Shown here: one piece after another, positions 11,762-20,241 of the stretch
Numbering within the stretch: position 1 is the stretch's first letter
Layout: every line of letters starts with the position of its first letter
Source: Circinella minor
Taxonomy: Eukaryota > Mucoromycota > Mucoromycetes > Mucorales > Lichtheimiaceae
Length of the DNA: 23,802 bases
Assembly: GCA_016758965.1 (NCBI GenBank)
Contig: JAEPRB010000416.1
Span: 1 to 23,802, forward strand
Direction: 5' to 3'
The notes under the pieces: generated by a model
What the model saw: only the letters and a program-made list of their open reading frames with translations
Told to the model about the DNA's origin: nothing
Databases searched by the model: none
Position numbers and translations under genes: made by a program

Positions 11762-11786
11762 TGGATTCTTAGTTGTTTGCGCAGTG
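11762..11786 (-). repeat. right terminal inverted repeat of the CACTA-like element
   Basis: On the plus strand it ends GTTTGCGCAGTG; its reverse complement matches 3213-3237 at 24 of 25 positions. It cuts the last visible exon of the KDZ gene after seven bases. Confidence 0.85.
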
Positions 11787-14696
11787 TATGTTACTAAACA
11801 AATAATTATATTCAACAATTCGCTATACAGTATATATGCTTACCGAAAACAGGTCCAGCACGTATTTTTTCATTATATATTTTTAACTTCTGTGCTACTT
11901 GATCTTGGGCTGCTTGTTGTTGTGCTGCAAGACTTTGTGTCCGATTATGACCTATAAAAATTATAGTATCAATAAGTCTATCCATCGTCAACTACAATTC
12001 GATTTATACCAATAAGAATTCATTACCATTGCCTTGCACCCAAAATGCATGGTCAATTAAATCAAATATAGCAATTGCAACCTGGAGATTTTCAATTGCT
12101 CTATTTGAAGCAGAAAACCTGCCATTCCCATTTGTGATAGAAGCAACAGTGCTTCTGATCTGTTGATCCCACACATGTTGCAACCTTTCTTGGTCATCCT
12201 CCTCAATCCCTACTTCCCTAAGAGCTTTCAAAGCATCTCTTCGAAGAAGACATGCATGTCTGAACTTACGTTTCAGATTGGTGCCTATTAAAGAATTAAG
12301 ATATTTGTAAGTAATCATTATTTTTAACTTTAGTAAAAAATCTCCAAGTCTTGCTCTCTTTTTTTCAGTTCTTAAATAATCAAGATTGATCCACATCACA
12401 TATACACATCGCCATAAAAAAGATCCAATCACTTTTATCTTTTTTGTATAATTACATACCAATTGTGTCTATCTTCTGTTGCGCATAGAACTCCAAAGCA
12501 GTTGACAGTATGAGTCGTCTATTCAGAGAGGACATACTTCTAGTCATAGAAATGAAACCAGAGAGGTTTGACCACATTCTTTCAAGATTCTCACCATCTT
12601 GCAATCCCCAACCAGCGTTGACCCTTGGATGACATGTAAGTTGACATGCCGGGCTGTGATTAAGGATATGAAAGATGCCAACTGCAATGAAGAATAATCT
12701 TTAACAATAGAATATAGAAATATATATACTATAAATAATAATATTTAATATAATTTTTAAGAATATTATATATATATTTTATGTTTTTATTTTTAATAAT
12801 CAAATAATTTAATTTAATTTTTATTATAACAATTTTTATTTTGATAATTTTTCTTTTTAATAATTATTTTTATTTTTATATAGATCAAAAAAATAATAAC
12901 AGATAAAAAAATTATAATATAAATAAAATTTTTTTTATAGATTACATAACTGGCGGAATGGTAATGAGCATTTCCCTCCTTAAACCTAGGACGAAGGACG
13001 ACGGTTTACTTGATTTTGAAATAAAAAGATGATGATGGATGTGTTGGTCCAGTCATCATGTGTTCTCATTAACAACAATTTCTTCCTTATTATATATAAT
13101 AATTATTCTATACTTAATGATTATTCTTCAATGGGAACATTTTTGATACAGGTGAGGCTTTCAGTTTTTTTGAGACTTGTCCTCAACTTGCACCCTACAT
13201 CATAACAAACCTTGATGTTTGTTCCATAATGAGGCATCTGAACCACTTGTTTTAGGCAGCTAAGGATATATCTAAAGCTAATATATACCAGTCAATATAT
13301 AATTTTATTAATATATAATTATGATTTTTAATAAAACTTACGTTTCACCTGGAGTGGTCATATCCATAGCAACCAGGGGGTAACCATGCACACAGGTACA
13401 TACAAAAACACCAGTTTGCTCTAAATGGCGTTTATTCCCACCTTTCTTATTCAACGCCTGGAAGTTGCTACAATCTTCATTTGTCTTCAAATATGAAAAA
13501 GTTATTCTTTGTAAGTACACATAATCAACAACACTATAATGTCCAAAAAAAAAAGTATACATACTGTCTCATTGTACAAGACAACACTTTCAGGCATTAC
13601 CCAATAACGGTTCACTTCATCTTGACCCAGATAAACAACATCCTTTGACCGCTCATTCGTTCTAGAATATCGACTGAGCTGGAAGTTTCCATCAGCAGCA
13701 ACAGTCTTGGATCCATACTATTATATTATATATTATATTAATATTTTATAATTCCTTTAGTGATTTATTAAAAGTGGGGCTAATATCAATAACATATAAA
13801 ACGTTGTCATACCATATACTTGCATGCTGGGCATCCACTTTCTAAGTTGAAAGCTTCCCACTGCTCCTTTTCGAAATTAGCCATCATTCGAGCATATATC
13901 GGAAGAGCTTCAATTAGCCTCTGCTTGAATGAAGCAGGAATGGGAAGCTATATAATTTCAATATAAAAGATAAAAAAATAAGTCATATGCCATTTTTTTG
14001 TTATGCGTTTACATTAAATTACCTGGTAATGATACTCAGCTCTTGCCCATTCAGAGATCGCATGGATTGATGTACGGCAAATATAATGCATTAAATGCAT
14101 GCTTCTAATTTGCTCTACATGAATGGCGACATTCGGATTTTTAGGAGTGAGAGGAAACAGTTGTCTACGCATCAACACAACTGGTAATTTGTGCTACGGG
14201 CATTTCTTGCAAAACTGGATCTGGAAATGTCGAATGCCTAATTGTATATGAAAGAAATATATTTATTAATTTGCCTATTGTATAATGTTATATAACTTTT
14301 GGACATACCACATTTGAAGATGCACCTAACGAATTTGAAGTCCTTTTCAGGGCATGAGCAAAGTAGAGAATCTTCACTTGGCACCAATGCTGATGGTGAT
14401 GGTGTTTCAACACCACACCCTTGCTTGAAAGCCTCAAGTAGCAAAGGCAGAATACTAGCCCAACTTCTAGCTCGGTCCTCAGCTTCATTCCACTTTTTAG
14501 TTTTGCTTGCTTTAACTACATCTTCCCATTCCGATGACTCAGTGCGATTTATAGGGGGATTGATGGTATGATTACCATCTTGGTCAACAGTTGGAATGAC
14601 AGCCCGGACATAAGTGCTTTGGCGTATTCCAGCTGCAGACATACTTTTGAAAGTGTCCTTTCATCTATCACCGAAACCATAGTATTTAGGAGGCAT
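11787..14696 (-). pseudogene. KDZ-type transposase, 3' truncated and with stops
   Basis: The exon model is 14696-14309, 14237-14023, 13947-13813, 13717-13565, 13484-13342, 13277-13150, 12681-12460, 12284-12027, 11951-11844 and a seven-base start of the next exon at 11793-11787. All phases agree. The order of motifs fits the KDZ (Kyakuja-Dileera-Zisupton) transposase family: a Cys pair region (CIFKCG, CKKCP), SGCPACKYM, then VAADGNFQLSRYSR (the D-x-NFQL block), GVFVCTCVHGYPLVAMDM, KVCYDVGC, FHILNHSPAC and LQDGENLERMWSNLSG, which holds the late acidic E block. Two in-frame stops interrupt it: TGA at 14663-14661, 11 codons after the start, and TAG at 14196-14194. The intron between 13149 and 12682 is 468 bases, far longer than the others. 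The C-terminus is missing where the CACTA end begins. About 583 residues are readable. Confidence 0.82.
12682..13149 (-). other. oversized intron of the KDZ gene
   Basis: This 468-base stretch replaces what is elsewhere a 50-175 base intron. Bases 12700-12950 are extremely AT-rich, with long T/A runs and almost no GC. Bases 12950-13130 have normal composition and read as no recognisable protein or RNA. It may be an intron enlarged by an insertion, or it may hide a small missing exon, because the family usually has some residues between the YD..C and FH..H blocks. Confidence 0.5.
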
Positions 14697-14770
14697 GTTT
14701 ATAAAAGATGGTAATAAGAATTATACAAATCGACGTCTTGTTGGTAGTAATAGAGAGGACAGTGAGATTT

Positions 14771-15045
14771 GGCGTTATATTAATAGAAATCAAACGAGAA
14801 AAGGAGATAATAACAAGTCAATAATGAGACTCAAAAGAACAATTTATTAAAATAAAATAATCTCTCTAGTATTTATATTAAATTCTTATCAATGGCCAGG
14901 TATATCAATATGCGTATATGGAACAAATGTAGTCTTCTGATTTGTTAATAATGATGAATAATGACAGTAAAATAAAAGATATCTTTTGCTGTTCTTGATA
15001 AGACGATATATCAACACAGCCATCAATTATTACCAATAAGAAAAC
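14771..15045 (-). repeat. solo-LTR-like repeat (copy 2)
   Basis: On the minus strand this copy contains TAATATAAATACTAGAG, a TATA-like box, followed by AATAAA and a GACTTGTTATTATCTCC block. These correspond to the same order in the copies at 5044 and 19912. It is the most divergent of the three, and its edges are approximate. It lies just upstream of the KDZ start codon. Confidence 0.55.
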
Positions 15046-15162
15046 AGACCTCTTTATTATTACATAAGAGTCATTAAAACATATCGAGAAACACCAAAAT
15101 GTCCAGGGCGCAGGGCCAGAGTTAGTGAAACATATTTGATGATATGCTGTATAAAATATGTA

Positions 15163-15191
15163 AGGTGGGAGTCAGCTAAAGGGGAGTTTTT
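15163..15191 (+). repeat. left terminal inverted repeat of the mariner-type element
   Basis: It is 29 bases long and matches the reverse complement of 17634-17662 without a mismatch. Identity stops at 15192. Confidence 0.95.
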
Positions 15192-15324
15192 TGCAAAAAT
15201 GAAAATATATTTAAAGCCCGTTTGGCTGGTATAATTTATTTATGGAAATCAGAAAAATCTAAAGTTGGTGGAAGTACACGGTGACTTTTGTACTTTTTGG
15301 CTGCCCATTCAGCTCTTCTAATGT

Positions 15325-17355
15325 CTAGTCCTCTGCTGTACATTTCAATAAATTTCCAGGCACGTTGTTCATAATAAATGATGTGCTGGATTGGAATTCT
15401 TTTAGGCAGGTCTTAACACGGTTTTGTAGTGATTTAAAAGAATAATCACATTCTTCCCTTGCAATCTTCTTCATTTCAGCCCATACCCTTTCGATCCAAT
15501 TGCATTCACAATGATACTTTGGATAAAGTTTAAAGATCATATGGTTCTTAGCACATATTTCTTCCAAGAGCGACTTCTGACTCTTAAAATCAGGTTGTGC
15601 TTCCATTAAATGAACAGCACAGCAATTAATAGTACTCTGTCCTTTGCAATAACGGTTCAAACCTTGAGCTGGCCATAGACCTCTTTCAATTAATACTCTT
15701 TGCAGGCCACGAGGTACACCATTAGCATCAACCATGGATTGAGCAACCCATTGACCATCCTGGTTATAATAGCCACTATTGCGTGAGACTATCTGCTTTC
15801 CACCAGGTCCCATGTTCATCCGGTGAGCATTTAGGGCATTATCTGGCATTGCGGAATGGTTTGAACTTTGGTCAAAGCAAAATACACCAGTGCAATTAGG
15901 ATGAAGAGTATTAAACTCTTCAATTGCTGATTGTAGCTGCTTTGCCATGTTCTCCTTTTTCCAATAGCCATCATGCTGAGCACTAGAAAGAATCGTCTCG
16001 CAAGAGAAAAGACTATGGCATGAGCATCCAAATGCACTGAGCATAATAGCACAGCCCTTACCTTTTTTACAAATGATTGTTTCATTGGTAGCAAGGTACA
16101 ACGTTCGTTTGCTATCGTTGGTGTAAAAATATGTTTCATCATGGGTTACAAGCACTTTTGGTCGATCCTTATAATTATATGTAATTTAATGTATTATAAT
16201 TAGTAAATATTCTTTTAATTATACGCATTCAACATATAATGGTTCTTTTCATTATTTTAAATGTACCCAAATTTCCATCCTCAGAGGCTCTTGTGCCTCA
16301 TCATATTCGTCGTATCGCACCATTGTTTTTTTATAAGCAAGCATTCTATCAGCCCACCCTTTGCGATACTCGACAACATCTCGTCGTTCATGTCCATCAA
16401 TATAAATCGAATCGGTTTTGCTCCGAAATTTAAAGCCCCAGATTTTCAAATATCTTCGAACAGTGGATTCTGAAATTGATTCAACACGCTTGTTTGGTTC
16501 TTTTTCATCAATTATAAGATCGGTTTCAATGAACTTTCTTAAAAGTTGAATAGTTCTTGCTTCTGGATTAATTGATCAAAAAAAATGAACACATTTTTCT
16601 TTCAAATGCTCATCCCGAAGAACTAATCCTGTTTTGACGTGAGCACCTCTTTTTGATAGAGTTAATGTTTTTGTGTCAAGGTATTCATTGGCCCATTCAC
16701 ATATACGTTGAGCAAATCACTCTTTCTGCTGCCACATGTCTCTGCTTAGTTGTTCTGAAGCTTCCATCTTTCCAACTCCATTCGAAACTTTCGTAAAAAA
16801 GTGATAAAGAGTAGAAAGACGTACTCTTTGCAAGAAGCTTAGATTATCTATCTTTGTATGGGGGTCAGCATATTTTGCAAGGGCACTTGCACATTCTTTC
16901 ATGTCATCCACCTGTTGTTGTTCTTTCGTTTTCGTTGCTACCTTGACAAGGTCTTTTTGCTGCCCAAACATTTCATCAATGTGACGGGAGCCAGCAGCCT
17001 TCTTAATTTGCTTCTTTTCATGGCTTGCAATCGTACGTGGGTCTTTTTTGTGATAAATTGTTGGACGCCCTTTTTGGTCAGCACCTGGTGTCCAAGCAAC
17101 GAAGGTACTTAAGCGCGTTTGAACATTAACTAGTTCAGTCTCTGAAAAGTTAAGCTCATTTTCGTCTATTTCTTCATCATCCGTAATATCTTCATCACTG
17201 ATGATTTGTTCCTCGTCATGTACATTAGACTCAAAAAAAGGTCGCATAATGGGTTCTTCTTCAGTTTCCTCAGTTTGTACGTGTTCAAGTTTTGCTTTTT
17301 TCCCTTTGATATAATTGGATTTACCAATGATGGATCTTCTTTTTGGTCTTGCCAT
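15325..17355 (-). pseudogene. DDE transposase of the Tc1/mariner-IS630 superfamily, with two TGA stops
   Basis: The model is 17355-16267 joined to 16167-15325, removing a 99-base GT-AG intron (16266-16168, phase 0), for about 643 codons. The start MARPKRRS has a basic, nuclear-signal-like N-terminus, followed by an acidic region (residues about 45-70) and a helix-turn-helix/DNA-binding middle (RTIQLLRKFIETDL, STVRRYLKIWGF). The catalytic triad is visible: Asp about 373 in VTHDETYF, Asp about 462 in CFDQSSNHSA, and Glu about 589 in CNWIERVWAE. It would cut and rejoin the element ends in the nucleus. The frame is broken only by TGA at 16719-16717 and TGA at 16578-16576; similarity continues through both without a frameshift. 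Both could come from CGA by one C-to-T change. The gene lies between perfect inverted repeats. Confidence 0.88.
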
Positions 17356-17633
17356 TGAAATGAAGTGTGTGATTTATTGATGTAAGAATATATAATCGAG
17401 ATTGAATCTAATTTAAGCGAAATGGTGTAAACTCAAATGCAAAAAATGTTTGCATCCCTGCTTAAAATGGTAAAACACTCTAACTTCGACTGTTAATAGC
17501 TCCGCAGTAAGAATTCGCCTCGAAAAAAAAGCTAGTACATTGTGTTCGCCTCATCAAAAGCTATTGATTCCACTATGTTTCGCGTTAATCACGTGTGTAG
17601 ATAAATATTTATTAAGGTTCAAAATCGGGTCTT

Positions 17634-17662
17634 AAAAACTCCCCTTTAGCTGACTCCCACCT
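17634..17662 (-). repeat. right terminal inverted repeat of the mariner-type element
   Basis: It reads AAAAACTCCCCTTTAGC and onward on the plus strand, ending CCCACCT before TA. It is the exact complement of the left end over 29 bases. Confidence 0.95.
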
Positions 17663-17664
17663 TA

Positions 17665-18059
17665 CAACTTTAGAAATAAGAGTAATAAAAGAAAATATAA
17701 ATAAAAGAGAAACTATATTTAATTATATCTATAATAATAAAAAATAACATTCAACGTTTCTCAATGATAATAAACATAACTATCAAAAAAGTGGAACTTT
17801 ATTGATCCAAATAATAAAATGATCAATTAAATAATATATAAAATATGGATATAACATTTAAGTATTTAAATCATATAATCACGTGATAAATATACCACAA
17901 ATAAAACTGTGGTATTTTTATTTTTTTCTTTAACCTAAATATTAATAAACATAATTATCAAAAAAGTGGAACTTTTATTGATATTATGATTATTAAACAT
18001 AAATAATAAATTATTTAGATAATATAAAATCAACTGATTTTTATATTATTAATTGATAA
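17665..18059. repeat. AT-rich stretch with a duplicated 38-base block and a hairpin
   Basis: No gene is seen. The block beginning AATAAACATAACTATC at 17769-17806 recurs at 17944-17982 with one substitution and one added T. Between the two copies, TACCACA (17893-17899) pairs with TGTGGTA (17908-17914) across an eight-base loop. The arrangement could be the two ends of a small element or a local duplication. Confidence 0.6.
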
Positions 18060-18094
18060 TGATTAGCCCCCCTAGGACCAATGACAGTAACTAA

Positions 18095-18247
18095 GGCTAT
18101 GATTATGGAGTATACTACTTGGCTGGCCCAAATTCTCGAAAAATACAAGGTGCAGTTAATGATGACGTACTGATTCTGTATTATCAACATTCCTGTATGA
18201 TTCCAGACATACAAGTTAAATGCGCTGAGCAACAGTCTTGGGCCTAG
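18095..18247 (+). pseudogene. C-terminal tail of a Gypsy integrase/polyprotein
   Basis: A 50-codon frame reading DYGVYYLAGPNSRKIQGAVN then DDVLILYYQ ends at TAG 18245-18247. The pattern Y-LAGPN...I.GAVN.D.L..YY resembles the tail that follows the integrase core in Ty3/Gypsy polyproteins (the G-x-Y-x-L...V-N-x-D-x-L-K-P-x-Y region). A TAA at 18092-18094 interrupts the frame upstream. It lies about 210 bases before a polypurine tract and LTR, as expected for a pol 3' end. The rest of pol is absent. Confidence 0.6.
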
Positions 18248-18449
18248 ATTGAACGAACAGAAGATTAATTCTTTTTTATTATTTATTTTGAACCATTTAT
18301 TTCTTACCCATTTTTATTTTATTTTATTATTATTTCGTTGTTTTATTTTTATTTTATTCTAATTTCTCTATTTATTTTTCATTAGTTATTCTTTTATTGT
18401 TGTAAACTTATCATACTTCTGAACCCTTTATGTATTTCGCTTGGCCTAT

Positions 18450-18458
18450 AGGGGGAGA
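18450..18458 (+). other. polypurine tract next to the 3' LTR
   Basis: AGGGGGAGA sits one base before the TGACACG that starts the LTR, which is the position of the plus-strand primer in LTR retrotransposons. It shows that the following LTR is a genuine 3' LTR and not a stray copy. Confidence 0.72.
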
Positions 18459-18459
18459 T

Positions 18460-19107
18460 TGACACGCTGTGGAACGGATTATCTGGCCAAGCTCTAAATG
18501 CCCTATATTCATTCGAAAATCCTTACATAATCGACCCTGAATCATCCATCCTTCTATCCAATTTATCGTTTCCTTAATCGCCCGTAATTATTAATCCACT
18601 TAAAGCCCTTCAACATTCCTTTATACTTTAGCACACCCATATTTTAGATCCTTTCCCTTCAACCATTTTCTAGTGCATTATTTTCTAACTCACATCACAC
18701 TATTTATGGAGCTATTTATTTTATTTTCCATCCATGTTAGATCCAATTCCTTATTTTTATATTATCCTATATTTTTCTATCTTTTATCTGCCATTTTTAG
18801 TTGCCAATTACCTTATAATTATTAGTGTTATCATTATGATCCTGCCAACATATAATTAGAATTTTCCATCGTAAACCCATCCTTATAAATAATCATTACG
18901 TTTTAGTAATAAAACATATCGAAGAATTCACCTTCCATTATTTCCTGTTGGAATCGATCCATTTTTCCTGTAATAGTTTTTTACTATTAGATTAATTGTT
19001 GTTTGTTCTGGTATAAACATAATTATTCCACTCCTTTTGTTATTCTTTATTATTGTTTTATCTTGCAGTTACTGGCTGCATCTATTTTATTTTATTTTTC
19101 TTATTAT
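18460..19107 (+). repeat. 3' LTR, truncated
   Basis: It starts TGACACGCTGTGGAA and aligns along its length with the LTR at 716, including the blocks GAAGAATTCACCTT, CCTGTTGGAATCGATCC and TTGCAGTTACTGGCTG. Homology stops near 19107, about 60 bases before the expected CGTGTCA end; the next sequence belongs to the remnant gene at 19111. Divergence from the 5' copy is substantial, so the two LTRs either belong to an old element or to two members of one family. Confidence 0.82.
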
Positions 19108-19110
19108 CAA

Positions 19111-19850
19111 TTTGTTGATTAATATCAGAAAGATGTTGTGCAACCAATAGTACTGCTCTTTGTGGTTTCAGTTGCTCAGGTTCTTCAGTAATTTCCATAG
19201 CAGCATCAACAGATCTAACAAAAATATGTTAGAAAAAAGTTGAATCACATTTTTATAGAAGCAAGATAACTACGTTTCAAAATCCTTATACAGCTCACTT
19301 TGAAACAAAGGATGATTCCAAAGATAATGAGCATCATGTAAAACCTAAAAAAATATCTGTTAATTTATTAATTATATATATTATTACATAATTATTAATT
19401 ATTTTGAAATTCTTAATTGCAAAAAAAAAAATTAATTTTTTTTCTACTAGTATAAATTTTTTTATGGAAAATTAAATACTGTTGAATTCTAACAGAACCT
19501 AAATTAAAAATTTAGCTGAGAATTCAATAATTTTTTTTCTTTAAATAAATTAATTAAAAAAAGCACTATGTAAGTTTTTAACTTACATATTTTTTATACT
19601 TTTCAACATCGCTCAATGGTGAGGATATCTCTTTTTCAAAAGAACCGAGTCCTGCAAAAAGACAACACGTAGTCTATCCAATAGCTTCAAAAACATATCA
19701 GCAGCACATGATACTTGCTCAACATTACCTTCATCTAATTTCTGAGCTCACAGCATTAATTTCGTCAATCTAGTTTGTGGGTGATGAAAAATATTATTTC
19801 TAAGTCTCCGATACAGTGGGGACTTGAGTGCAGGACTCACTGCTTAACCA
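19111..19850 (-). pseudogene. remnant of a spliced gene of unknown function
   Basis: I do not recognise this protein. Four consistent exons can be read: about 19840-19729 (RLRNNIFHHPQTRLTKLML, one TGA, then AQKLDEG), 19651-19587 (LGSFEKEISSPLSDVEKYKK), 19344-19274 (VLHDAHYLWNHPLFQSELYK) and 19214 to about 19113 (SVDAAMEITEEPEQLKPQRA). The introns are 77, 240 and 59 bases long, have GT-AG ends, and the phases fit. The 5' part before 19840 is out of frame and the 3' part is lost at the LTR junction. Given its surroundings it is probably another transposon gene. A link to KDZ or Crypton C-termini was considered but not established. Confidence 0.5.
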
Positions 19851-19911
19851 GATAAATAATCTCTTTTCCTTTTTTGCCAATTTCACATGGATGCTTTTCT
19901 TCTTCTTCATT

Positions 19912-20060
19912 GTTATATCAATCAAATATAATAAAAATAAAGAGACGTTAACAAGTCAATGGGACCCAAAAGAACAATAATTGAACTCAAGTTTATTAAA
20001 ATAAAATATTATCTCTATTTATATGAATCTTATTATCAGTAGTGGGATATATATAGTGCA
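19912..20060 (-). repeat. solo-LTR-like repeat (copy 3)
   Basis: On the minus strand this copy holds ATTCATATAAATAGAG, then AATAAACTTGAG, ending GATATAACA. It is nearly identical over about 140 bases to the right half of the insertion at 5044-5327. Above 20060 the sequence diverges, and on the minus strand it contains TGGTGACCTGAGTTATAACC, which looks like retrotransposon leader rather than LTR. It lies upstream of the Crypton gene. Confidence 0.66.
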
Positions 20061-20241
20061 TATTTAGTGGTCGCCCATGCTGGGTTATAACTCAGGTCAC
20101 CAGCAAAATTTGTGACCCACTGTAATACTCATTTTTAACTTTGAGTTCCTGAGTTTTATAATTAATTATATTCGAGTTTCTTTTTTTTTCGTTTGTCTTT
20201 CTTTTCTGAATTACTCTCTTTTTTATTATTGATTAAGTAAA

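Larger units (their letters stand above)
3213..11786. mobile_element. CACTA/EnSpm-like DNA transposon, about 8.6 kb
   Basis: The ends are inverted repeats starting CACTGCGCAAACA, matching at 24 of 25 positions between 3213-3237 and the reverse complement of 11762-11786. Both ends also carry a subterminal GTTGTGGATTC motif and scattered AGGGG/CCCCT runs in mirrored orientation, as CACTA elements do. Between them lie a tnp2-type transposase (minus strand), a spliced accessory gene (plus strand) and a small coiled-coil gene (minus strand). Two other elements are nested inside, at 5044-5327 and 6004-6792. The flanks are odd. The left side is Gypsy protease and the right side is a KDZ transposase. 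The three bases before (ACA) and after (TAT) do not match, so no target duplication is visible. Confidence 0.8.
15163..17662. mobile_element. Tc1/mariner-type DNA transposon, 2,500 bases, structurally complete
   Basis: Perfect 29-base inverted repeats beginning AGGTGGGAGTCAGCTAAAGG occupy 15163-15191 and 17634-17662. Each is flanked outside by TA (15161-15162 and 17663-17664), the target duplication of the Tc1/mariner/IS630 superfamily. One transposase gene fills the element on the minus strand. Identity of the two ends argues for a fairly recent insertion, yet the transposase carries two stops. Confidence 0.93.

Noticed and set aside
12950..13025. Possible tRNA (TGGCGGAATGGTAATGAGC resembles a D-arm)
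   Set aside because: No convincing T-loop (GGTTCRA) or acceptor pairing follows, and the stretch lies within a KDZ intron.
7136..17355. TGA reassigned to a sense codon in this organism
   Set aside because: TAG and TAA stops interrupt the same kinds of genes, and TGA is also used as an apparent normal stop pattern here, so mutation explains the data more simply.
18041..18232. Minus-strand open frame of 63 codons
   Set aside because: It is antisense to the Gypsy integrase tail, which is the better-supported reading.
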